Notes under the pieces: model-generated
What the model saw: only the letters and a program-made list of their open reading frames with translations
What the model was told of the DNA's origin: nothing
The model's database searches: none
Assembly (NCBI GenBank): GCA_020723325.1
Contig: DYJD01000021.1
Span: forward strand, 62,001 to 126,000
Direction: 5' to 3'
DNA length: 64,000 nt
Source: Desulfosudis oleivorans
GTDB taxonomy: Bacteria > Desulfobacterota > Desulfobacteria > Desulfobacterales > SURF-7
Position numbers and translations under genes: made by a program
Shown: piece after piece, positions 33,928-41,260 of the stretch
Layout: every line of letters begins with the position of its first letter
Numbering within the stretch: the first letter of the stretch is position 1

Positions 33928-34197
33928 TTGGATAAGCCAGATGCAATAACCAGAGGTTTTGTCAATATTGCAGCATTCCAGGAACGCTATATGCGGATTT
34001 TGCCGCCAACGACTGATCTGACCTTGCTAGTACTCAAAGGGCACCTTTTGATTGAGGAACAACTAAACTTATTTCTTGAGACAGAACTTAAACACTATTC
34101 GATTTTGAAGGACGCAAGGTTAACATTTCTTCAGAAGCTAAAAATCGTGCAATCTATGTGTTGGTTAAAAAAGGGGACAGGTAATTTTTTCAATTGA
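33928..34197 (+). pseudogene. Cassette 7 gene, 3' end cut off
   Basis: A TTG start at 33928 follows AGAAGGAG. The frame reads MDKPDAITRGFV, then FQERYMRILPPTTDL, LLVLKGHLLIEEQLNLFLE, and is cut after VQSMCWLKKGTGNFFN. The last residues come from GGGGACAGGTAATTTTTTC, a sequence often seen at the left side of REP-associated transposase genes. No attC follows, so the cassette lost its 3' part when the transposase unit arrived. The intact family has an N-terminal helical domain (GHLLIEEQL) known from other hypothetical proteins. Its function is unknown. Confidence 0.65.
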
Positions 34198-34267
34198 TTT
34201 TTTCCAAATCTCGCTCTATGTTGGCCTATATTGATAAAAGCCATCTTAAATTTAATGAGAGGTCCCT

Positions 34268-35185
34268 ATGCCGCGTATCGCCCGCATGCTCGTACACGAC
34301 CAGAAGACGGTTTATCATGTCATCTCACGCACCGCCCTGGATGGGTATCCCCTGGGGGATTTTGAGAAAGAACATTTGGTTGAACTGCTTAAAACCCTGA
34401 GCAAACAGTATTTCACCGAGATTCTTGGGTTCTGTGTCATGGGCAATCATTTCCATCTCCTCGTGCGGATAATTCCGGACCAGTATTTCTCGGATGATGA
34501 TCTTCGTAACCGATATAAAGCGGCTTTTGCCGACAAAGAATTATATGACGGCCAGATTCCACATTATCGCGACAAATGGTCGGACTTATCGGAATTCATG
34601 AAGGAGCTCAAGCAACGGTTTTCCTTGTTTTATAACAAAAGGCACCATCGGCGCGGATTTTTCTGGGGCGACCGGTATAAAAGCCTGATTGTGGAAAACG
34701 GCGAGACCTTGATCAACTGTCTAGCCTATATCGACTTGAATCCGGTAAGAGCCGGACTAGTTCAGAGACCCGAGGATTACCGCTGGTGCTCGCTGGCCTA
34801 TCATATCCAGACCGGCAACAAGGATGGCTTTCTTTCCCTTGATTTTGGTCTAGTGGAATTTGGTGAAAAGGATGCGGATGAGCGCCGGCGTTATTACCGG
34901 CGCTATGTATATGAGGCCGGCGGTTTTAAGAAACAGGGCAAGGCCGGGATGATCCGGCGCGAAATCGTCGACCGGGAGCGGAAAGATAATTTCGAACTGA
35001 ATCGCATGCGCCGGTTTTTATACCGCACCCGCTATTTTACGGATGCGGGCGTGATCGGCTCCAAGGAATTCGTAAGTGCTCATTATCAGCGTTTCAAGGA
35101 TGTCTTCATCAGTAAAAAGGAAAAGCACCCCCGGCCGATAGATGGACTTGCTTTTTACTCACTGAAGCGGCTTTCGGAAGGATAA
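34268..35185 (+). CDS. REP-associated tyrosine transposase (RAYT, Y1 type)
   Basis: This 305-aa single-strand DNA transposase has the HUH pair in GFCVMGNHFHLLVRI, the tyrosine region LINCLAYIDLNPVRAGLV, and SRTALDGYPLGD near the N-terminus. The order and length fit TnpA-REP/RAYT proteins rather than minimal IS200. It starts at ATG 34268 behind GAGAGG. It interrupts the seventh integron cassette. REP-like palindromes at 35394, 23557 and 18737 are candidate substrates. RAYTs usually do not move themselves but spread short palindromes. Confidence 0.92.
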   Translation: MPRIARMLVHDQKTVYHVISRTALDGYPLGDFEKEHLVELLKTLSKQYFTEILGFCVMGNHFHLLVRIIPDQYFSDDDLRNRYKAAFADKELYDGQIPHYRDKWSDLSEFMKELKQRFSLFYNKRHHRRGFFWGDRYKSLIVENGETLINCLAYIDLNPVRAGLVQRPEDYRWCSLAYHIQTGNKDGFLSLDFGLVEFGEKDADERRRYYRRYVYEAGGFKKQGKAGMIRREIVDRERKDNFELNRMRRFLYRTRYFTDAGVIGSKEFVSAHYQRFKDVFISKKEKHPRPIDGLAFYSLKRLSEG

Positions 35186-35533
35186 TATATGTCTGGCCGA
35201 CCTTGGTAGTCTGCATTGCCGTATTTATGTGCACTGCTTCCTGACAAACCCGATGACGCCCCGGTACAGGTACCGCGATAAGTATTTCAAAGCGGCCCTT
35301 CAAGATATAGCCGTTTTCTTACCAGTACAACTATTTCAACATCCTTAACAGTCGATTACGAAAAAAAGCGGCCTTGATCCTATCTTCAGTCGTATCGCGG
35401 CTGGAAGCCGCTCCCACAATGGGAGAGGGCTCAAACGATGATTAAAGCCCCCCAAACGGTAGATTAGATTTTTCCAAAGCCCTCACTTACGAATCGTTTT
35501 GTTTTGGTGAAACCTTCATTAACAGGATTTGCT
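35186..35533. other. Gap downstream of the transposase
   Basis: It holds a REP-like palindrome at 35394-35418 and otherwise no clear gene. A short stretch at about 35250-35300 (cgatgacgccccggtacagg, then cgcgataagtatttcaaagc) may be decayed coding sequence but is not identifiable. Confidence 0.4.
35394..35418 (-). repeat. REP-like palindrome, copy C
   Basis: ATCGCGGCTGGAAGCCGCTC then CCACA forms a GCGGCT-GGA-AGCCGC hairpin. It is the exact inverse of copy A at 18737-18763 over the core. It lies 208 nt after the RAYT gene. Confidence 0.75.
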
Positions 35534-36796
35534 CTATCCCCTGCGTTTCTGAAACACCTGAAAACCTGTGGTAAACATGGTTTTGGCGAGGGATAGCCAC
35601 ACGGACTCATCCGGTTGGGTGGGTTTGCCGGCGGCAAGTCTGGCCAGTTGCTGTTCATACCAGGTGACCTCCAGCATGGCGGATTTGTCCAACCAGGACA
35701 GGCCGGTCTTGAGTGGTTTCACTGAGCTTGTATACGCCTCGCCGGAAAGAATTTTGGCCGGCAGGTCCGGATCCACAGCCAGGGGCCGGGCCAGACCCAC
35801 CAAGTCGGTTTCGCCGGCTGCCACGGCCGCGGTCATACCGGCGCTGGTGCGAAAACCGCCGGTAACGGCCAGGGGGGTTTTGACGGTTTGTTTGATTTTA
35901 GCGGCAAAGGATAGAAAATAAGCCTCACGTTTGGCAGTGGATGTTTTTTCCGTCTTGCGGCCGGCCATGGCCGGGCTTTCATAAGTGCCGCCGGAGACTT
36001 CAATTAAGTCAATGCCGGCCTCGGCCAGGGCAGTCACCACCACCAGGGCTTCTTCTTCAGAAAAACCGCCATGCATGAAATCAGCGGAATTCAGTTTCAC
36101 GGAAACCGGAAAGTCTTCCCCTACCCGGGTGCGAATGGCGCCGAGGATTTCTAAAAGAAAGCGCATCCGGTTTTCAATGCTGCCACCCCATTCATCCCTG
36201 CGTTGGTTATGCTGGGGAGATAGGAACTGGCTGATGAGATAACCATGGGCCGCATGAATCTGCACGCCGGTGAAACCGGCTTTTTGAACAACCGCCGCGG
36301 ATCCGGCAAAACGCTGGATAATGGTGTTGATTTCTTCAGGGCTGAGTTCCCGGGGCGGATTAAAAAATTTCCTCAGGGTCGGCGCACTGAAAGGAATGGC
36401 CGAGGGTGCCACCGGTTCCGGTGAAAGACTTTTCGGGCTCTGTTTGCCAGGATGGTTGAGCTGCACCCAGATATGGGCATTGTTGGCCTTGCCGGCATTG
36501 GCCCAGGCCTCCAGGGCGGCCAGATCCCTATCATCTTCAATCACCACATTGCGGGGTTCGCCCAGTGCATTTGGGTCCACCATGACATTGCCGGTAACGG
36601 CAATGCCGACACCGCCCCAGGCGAATGTATTGTACAGCCGACAGAGGCTTTCCGTGGGTCGGTTGTCCACCGTGCCCAAAATTTCACTCATGGCGGATTT
36701 CATCAAGCGGTTTTTGATTTCAATTCCACATGGCAGGCTCAACGGCTCGGCCAGGGCACTTGCGCTGTTTGCATTTGTTCTTTTCATGGTTTTCAA
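35534..36796 (-). CDS. NADH:flavin oxidoreductase (old yellow enzyme family)
   Basis: This 420-aa TIM-barrel flavoprotein should bind FMN and reduce an activated double bond or a related substrate with NAD(P)H. Family motifs are KNRLMKSAMSE at the start, WVQLNHPGKQ, GFTGVQIHAAHGYLISQFLSP (the HxxH-type active-site region), NQRRDEWGGSIENRMRF, and VSGGTYESP. The C-terminal GGFRT and LVGLARPLAVDP bind the phosphate. It lacks the C-terminal iron-sulphur and FAD domains of 2,4-dienoyl-CoA reductase. The start may be ATG 36796 or the in-frame ATG 36787. It stands alone beyond the integron. The substrate is not apparent. Confidence 0.92.
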   Translation of the reverse strand: MKTMKRTNANSASALAEPLSLPCGIEIKNRLMKSAMSEILGTVDNRPTESLCRLYNTFAWGGVGIAVTGNVMVDPNALGEPRNVVIEDDRDLAALEAWANAGKANNAHIWVQLNHPGKQSPKSLSPEPVAPSAIPFSAPTLRKFFNPPRELSPEEINTIIQRFAGSAAVVQKAGFTGVQIHAAHGYLISQFLSPQHNQRRDEWGGSIENRMRFLLEILGAIRTRVGEDFPVSVKLNSADFMHGGFSEEEALVVVTALAEAGIDLIEVSGGTYESPAMAGRKTEKTSTAKREAYFLSFAAKIKQTVKTPLAVTGGFRTSAGMTAAVAAGETDLVGLARPLAVDPDLPAKILSGEAYTSSVKPLKTGLSWLDKSAMLEVTWYEQQLARLAAGKPTQPDESVWLSLAKTMFTTGFQVFQKRRG

Positions 36797-37108
36797 GCCT
36801 CCTGCCGAAGGTCTTTATCAAAATTCCCATGGGGAAATCAAGTCATGGGACCTTTATTCCCAGGGCAATCGAATACAAAGGAAGCCCTTTCATCGGGGCC
36901 ACGCCGGTGGTGGAGCTCTATGTTCCGCCGGTTTTCTGGGGCGGAAGTTTCCCCGGCCGCCGTTTCTTAGGGAGCTTGAAAATTTTAATTTACCATTTTA
37001 TTCAAATTCGTGCTCGTGCTCGTGCTCGTGCTCAGCGAAGCGGTACTCGTAATCGTAATCGAACGACAAATTTGAATAGTACATAAGCAGCCGATTAGGA
37101 TTACGAGT
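36797..37108. other. Gap with variable short-period repeats
   Basis: The 312-nt region holds the promoter side of the oxidoreductase gene and, from 37008, a run of TCGTGC units followed by TCGTAA units. No gene was recognised on either strand. Confidence 0.5.
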
Positions 37109-37135
37109 ATGAGCAAGAGCACGAAAAGCGGTAAA
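37001..37135. repeat. 6-nt-period repeat in inverted pair
   Basis: The left arm (about 37001-37076) contains CGTGCT repeated and ACTCGTAATCGTAATCG. The right arm (37091-37135) reads CGATTAGGATTACGAGTATG then AGCAAGAGCACG, its approximate reverse complement. The transcript could fold into a long imperfect hairpin. The same design is found at 55735-55856. Confidence 0.7.
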
Positions 37136-37303
37136 TTGGATTTTTCCACATCCCTTAGCGCGACTGTGAATTTGTTTAAAGGTGTATATGAAAAAGGCAT
37201 CAAAGTTTTCGGAAAAGAAAAGTTGGAATTAGAACAACGGCTTCAACGCTCGGAAAAATTACCATTGTACGATATTACAATCAACCCATTGGCGGTAAAT
37301 TAG
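37109..37303 (+). CDS. Possible small protein, unknown
   Basis: A 64-codon frame begins at an ATG inside the right arm of the repeat and reads MSKSTKSGKLDFSTSLSATV, then NLFKGVYEKGIKVFGKEKLE. The first residues come from the repeat itself. The rest has a normal amphipathic look, but there is no known family, and the ribosome site (TTAGGATTACG) is mediocre. It could equally be the remnant of a longer gene. CTTAGTCCCTAAG after the stop is a weak hairpin. Confidence 0.3.
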   Translation: MSKSTKSGKLDFSTSLSATVNLFKGVYEKGIKVFGKEKLELEQRLQRSEKLPLYDITINPLAVN

Positions 37304-37355
37304 TATTTTCTTAGTCCCTAAGACTTCCTGTTGCTTCCGCTCTGGGTGGTTTTTT

Positions 37356-40325
37356 CTATGACCGGTATTCGGCTCTTTCAATAATCTCTATTTGCATATC
37401 CTTGTTTAGGTTCACAAAATAAGCATTATATCCAGAGATTCGAACAAGTAGATTCTTATAGTTTTCCGGATTGGCCATGGCATCTTTTAAGACATCGGAG
37501 TTTACCATGTTAAACTGAATCTGCATTCCTCCTTGCTCAAAATAGGTTTTAACATAAGAGTACATAGTGTTAACGATTTTTTCCCGTGAATCGTCTGCTG
37601 CCGGGACAAGTTTGACATTAAAGGCGATATTGTTGTCCATATTGCGAGGGTTCAGCCGGGCGACATCACGGATATTATCCAAAAAATTTTTTGAAGCAGA
37701 TGCATCCGGTGTGACCCCTGGAGAAAAATGGCGGTAGGCCAGTCTGCCGGATGGAAGCGCGCCTGAAAGCGTGCCATAGGCTACATGCTGGGCCACCGAC
37801 CAGAATCCTACTGTATAGTCACCACCGCGAAAGTTTTTGGTGGATTTATAACAACTGTGAATCAGAGATGTTACTCGGTTGGCCATTTCAACTGCCTCAT
37901 CACTGCCTGACCCGAAGCGCGAGACTTTTTTAAGTACCATTGCATGCAGGGAAGGATTGTATTGGAAGTTGGAGTCGATGGCTTCTTTTAACTCCTTGAA
38001 TGAAATTCTTTTTTCATCAAAAACCAGCTTTTTGATAACCATCAGGGAATCGACCACATCGCAAAGCCCAATGTTGAAGCTGCCGGATGTGTTGTAAATA
38101 GCCCCCCCCTTGGTTACGTCTTTTGCCTTCTGAACAGCGCCCTGAATGGCAGTACTCAGGAGGGGGGTAGGACGCAGATATGCATATGCTTCTGCCGACA
38201 TGTTGTTAAGCGCAATCGTATTGTCAATAATGAATTTCTGCTGAGCGGCAAAGGCCTTAAAAAAATCGTCAAATGTTTTAAAATCATTATTTTCCACCCG
38301 GCCTGTTTTGGGTCCAAGGTGCCAGTTCATCAACGGATGGTAGCCATTGTTTAACGCCATTTCCAATCCGGCCACCATATTGACGGATGTCGCTCCTGTA
38401 TGACTCATATGTTTACCGGATAGGGTGATTTCCACACATCCCGTTGAAGCCCAGTCTCGCAGGTCTTCAATTTTGTCGGCGTTCTGACTGAAGGCTTCGA
38501 TAACAGCATCATCATTATGCATGGAAGGTGTCGCAACGGTGATATAGTTTACTTCACACAAGCGTTTCAGAAAGGTGTCGCTGTTCACCCCGAGCTTGAA
38601 CCGGGCATTCATATTCGGATCACTCAGAGAGAGCATCTCCGTGACTTTTAAGAAAATATAGGTCATATCGTTGACCGCATCCTTGCCTTGGGGGGTAACG
38701 CCGCCCACAGTTATGGCTGTTTCGGACTGGCTTCCCCCGAACAGATAGTTTGAGACATCCGGGACAAGGGCATGGTGTTCGGCATTTCTAAGAAAATAAC
38801 AGGATATCAGTTCGAGTACATGCTCAAGATATTGTTTTTTCTCCTGCTTGGTGGATAGTTTTTTCATGTCTTTATCAAAAAACGGTTGAAACAGTTGGTC
38901 CAGGCGTCCCGGAGAAAGGGAGACGTTGGTATTCTCCATCAGAAGTCCTATCCATGAAATCCAGGCGGAATTAACAGCTTCATCCAGTGTCCGGGCGGGA
39001 TTTGCAGGAACATGCCGGCATATTCGAGAAAGTTCACTCAGCTCCGCCTTCCTTTTTAAATCGGTTTCTTTTTCAGCAAGCCTTCCAGCTTCTTGGGCAA
39101 GATTGGCGGCATATGAATTTAGTCCTTCCAGACAAAGAATCATGGATCTTAGCGTATTCAGTTTGTCCGTTTCACCTTCATCCAGTACAGCTATCTGTTG
39201 ACGGACTTCCTCAATCATGGCTTTGGTGCCGTCATTTACAAATCGTGGAAGGTCGGGAACCGTATGGGATATGCTTACGAGTTTGAAATTAAACGAAGCA
39301 ACAAAGCGTTCGTCAATTTTCTGGCAAAACGGATAATCATATTTTTCATGAATCCAGGCCCTGGTAGTCCTTTTTGCCCAGAATGGAAAGATGTCGTGAA
39401 GCTCCTGAGCCGTTTTATCGGAGATGAAATATGGTGTAAGCACCCGTTTGTCAATCGACCCCAATTCTCCCCATATAACGGTACCGGTTGTATCCGGATA
39501 GATCAGGACGCCCACTTCCTCCGGGCAGGTAGTTCCGGCAATCAGGCATTCCGGCCGGATGATGGGTTTTTTATTTTCCATCAGGTATTGAAAGGCGTGT
39601 GCCTGACGAATTTCAGAAAACCAGGGGTTACCGTTTGTATCTTTTTCAAAACCGTTTTTTCGATACCATCGCGTCAGTAGAACAGGCCTCTCGGCTGAAA
39701 TTTCAGGTGTCGTATGCAGGTGCTTTTCGTGAAGCATTTTTATTCGCGGGAATGAATCCAGGCTATATTGTGACAGATACGGATCAGTCAAATGCTTTAC
39801 TCCCGGATCAATGGTTTCGGCCTTTAATCGAAAATTTTTTCTTTTCAGAAGATCTTCTGAGAACTCCGGATTTGTTATCCCATATTCTTCTTTTCTGGAT
39901 TTCACTTCCTGCCTGTTGGCTCTTTCCAGCATTTTTTGATGCCGCTTACCCATAAGCAGCGAAACAAAGTAGTTGAATGCCCCAAGATAAGCCATGTTGC
40001 CATCAAGAATTACTTTATTTTTCAAGATGAGATTTATCGTTTCATTGGGCGTGATTTTAACCATTTCCTTTAATACGTCATCACTGATAAACCGCATGGT
40101 TGCATCAGCATGATCCGGTATGTATTTCAACACCTTTACACGACCATTTTGAAACTGTATCGCCTGCTCCACTGTTCCGTTTTCCGTTTTCAGGCCAATG
40201 GAAAAGTTGGTCCATCCGTCCGTACTATTCAGATATTTTTGTAAAGAAGGCCTGTAGTTGAATTGGGCCGCCATTAAACGAAGTGTCCAGTTGGTCAGGG
40301 TGTTCATATAATTTTTTGTGCGCAT
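37356..40325 (-). CDS. Glycyl radical enzyme with SCP2-like N-terminal domain (copy 1)
   Basis: This 989-aa protein has two parts. Residues about 15-125 resemble the SCP2 lipid-binding domain (GWTNFSIGLKTENGTVEQAI, DATMRFISDDVLKEM, LKNKVILDGNMAYLGAF). Residues about 190-989 form a glycyl radical enzyme barrel. The thiyl cysteine is C630 in STGCVEITLSG, where CxE is the pattern of radical dehydratases and lyases rather than the CC of pyruvate formate-lyase. The glycyl radical site is G965 in RISGYNAYF. The usual GREs are about 790-860 aa; the extra length is the N-terminal domain. It is the last gene of the TetR-GRE-activase-GRE operon and aligns end to end with copy 2. The substrate is unknown; the SCP2-like domain points to a hydrophobic one. 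Confidence 0.9.
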   Translation of the reverse strand: MRTKNYMNTLTNWTLRLMAAQFNYRPSLQKYLNSTDGWTNFSIGLKTENGTVEQAIQFQNGRVKVLKYIPDHADATMRFISDDVLKEMVKITPNETINLILKNKVILDGNMAYLGAFNYFVSLLMGKRHQKMLERANRQEVKSRKEEYGITNPEFSEDLLKRKNFRLKAETIDPGVKHLTDPYLSQYSLDSFPRIKMLHEKHLHTTPEISAERPVLLTRWYRKNGFEKDTNGNPWFSEIRQAHAFQYLMENKKPIIRPECLIAGTTCPEEVGVLIYPDTTGTVIWGELGSIDKRVLTPYFISDKTAQELHDIFPFWAKRTTRAWIHEKYDYPFCQKIDERFVASFNFKLVSISHTVPDLPRFVNDGTKAMIEEVRQQIAVLDEGETDKLNTLRSMILCLEGLNSYAANLAQEAGRLAEKETDLKRKAELSELSRICRHVPANPARTLDEAVNSAWISWIGLLMENTNVSLSPGRLDQLFQPFFDKDMKKLSTKQEKKQYLEHVLELISCYFLRNAEHHALVPDVSNYLFGGSQSETAITVGGVTPQGKDAVNDMTYIFLKVTEMLSLSDPNMNARFKLGVNSDTFLKRLCEVNYITVATPSMHNDDAVIEAFSQNADKIEDLRDWASTGCVEITLSGKHMSHTGATSVNMVAGLEMALNNGYHPLMNWHLGPKTGRVENNDFKTFDDFFKAFAAQQKFIIDNTIALNNMSAEAYAYLRPTPLLSTAIQGAVQKAKDVTKGGAIYNTSGSFNIGLCDVVDSLMVIKKLVFDEKRISFKELKEAIDSNFQYNPSLHAMVLKKVSRFGSGSDEAVEMANRVTSLIHSCYKSTKNFRGGDYTVGFWSVAQHVAYGTLSGALPSGRLAYRHFSPGVTPDASASKNFLDNIRDVARLNPRNMDNNIAFNVKLVPAADDSREKIVNTMYSYVKTYFEQGGMQIQFNMVNSDVLKDAMANPENYKNLLVRISGYNAYFVNLNKDMQIEIIERAEYRS

Positions 40326-40339
40326 TTTTTTCTCCTTTA

Positions 40340-41260
40340 CTACTCCATAAGAATACCCGCATCCGTATAGAGCTTTTTACATATTTTTACCCGATCGCCT
40401 TCCATCCACTCCCCCATCTTGTTTCCACTGTTTGAGGGTGGTTTTATACCGATTTTCTGATTTTTGTCCTGCCATAAGGGATGGTATGGCATGAGTTGTG
40501 TTTTGTTCACATTTTCTTCCCTGAAGAGTGATATGATTGCGGAGAGATTTTCGTTTGTATCGGTAATATCCGGGATTAACGGAGTTCTTGGCAGAATTTC
40601 CACTCCGCCTTCCTGAAACTTCCGATAAAGCCTTTTGAAATTTTCAAGAATGGTTTCATTGGAAAGACCGCAGTATTTTTTATGAATGCGGCTGTCCATA
40701 ATCTTGATGTCAAAATAGATCAGATCCACATAGGGATATACAAGATCCATAAAGGTTTCGTAGCGAAACTGTCCGCAGGTTTCAATCAGGACATGAACAC
40801 CTTTCTCTTTCAGGACTTTTGCAGCTTCTGCTAAAAACAGCATGTAAAGTGTTGGTTCTCCACCTGAAAAAGTCACTCCGCCTTGAGAGGTGTCAAAAAA
40901 AGGTTTGTCCTTGAGTACTTTTTCAACAAGCACCGAAATAGTCATCTCCCGGCCAACCTTCTCCATCGCGCCTGAAGGACAATCTGTCACACACGCAAAG
41001 CATAAGTTGCACCGTGTTCTGTCGATAAAAAATGGATTTTCTCTTGAAAGTGCATTGTCTGGACAGGTTTTCAGGCATGTATTGCAGCCCACACATTCGT
41101 TTGAATCAAATGAAATCTCAACAATCGCTTTTTTGCTTTCCGGATTATGGCACCAGATGCACGAAAGAGGGCATCCTTTAAAAAAAACAACCGATCGGAT
41201 TCCCGGGCCATCATCCAGCGAGTTTCCCTTTATCTCAAGTATTAATGGATTTTTGCTCAT
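40340..41260 (-). CDS. Glycyl radical enzyme activating enzyme (radical SAM)
   Basis: This 306-aa radical SAM enzyme should install the glycyl radical in its partners using S-adenosylmethionine. The SAM cluster motif is GCPLSCIWCHNPES (C-x3-C-x2-C), preceded by DGPGIRSVVFFKG. A ferredoxin-like insert carries two further 4Fe-4S motifs (CVGCNTCLKTCP and CNLCFACVTDCP), usual for activases of non-PFL glycyl radical enzymes. Then come TFSGGEPTL, the GGE motif, and VLIETCGQ. Its start overlaps the stop of copy 2 by 4 nt (41257-41260), and its stop lies 14 nt before copy 1. One activase therefore probably serves both enzymes. Confidence 0.95.
   Translation of the reverse strand: MSKNPLILEIKGNSLDDGPGIRSVVFFKGCPLSCIWCHNPESKKAIVEISFDSNECVGCNTCLKTCPDNALSRENPFFIDRTRCNLCFACVTDCPSGAMEKVGREMTISVLVEKVLKDKPFFDTSQGGVTFSGGEPTLYMLFLAEAAKVLKEKGVHVLIETCGQFRYETFMDLVYPYVDLIYFDIKIMDSRIHKKYCGLSNETILENFKRLYRKFQEGGVEILPRTPLIPDITDTNENLSAIISLFREENVNKTQLMPYHPLWQDKNQKIGIKPPSNSGNKMGEWMEGDRVKICKKLYTDAGILME

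Larger units (their letters stand above)
29520..34190. mobile_element. Chromosomal integron with cassette array
   Basis: An intact integrase, an attI region and six consecutive cassettes can be delimited. In each complete cassette the 8 bases after the recombination point are complementary to the first 8 bases of its attC: GTTAGGGC with GCCCTAAC, GTTCGGTG with CACCGAAC, GTTATGCC with GGCATAAC, GTTGTGCA with TGCACAAC, and GTTCGGCA with TGCCGAAC. The sixth differs by one base (GTTATGGT with AGCATAAC). A seventh cassette begins GTTAGCGT at 33894 but its attC is missing. The array is more AT-rich than the flanks, apart from the attC sites. Confidence 0.9.

Noticed and set aside
37001-37135. CRISPR-like array
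   Set aside because: The repeat units are 6 nt with no spacers; no cas genes are present in the window.
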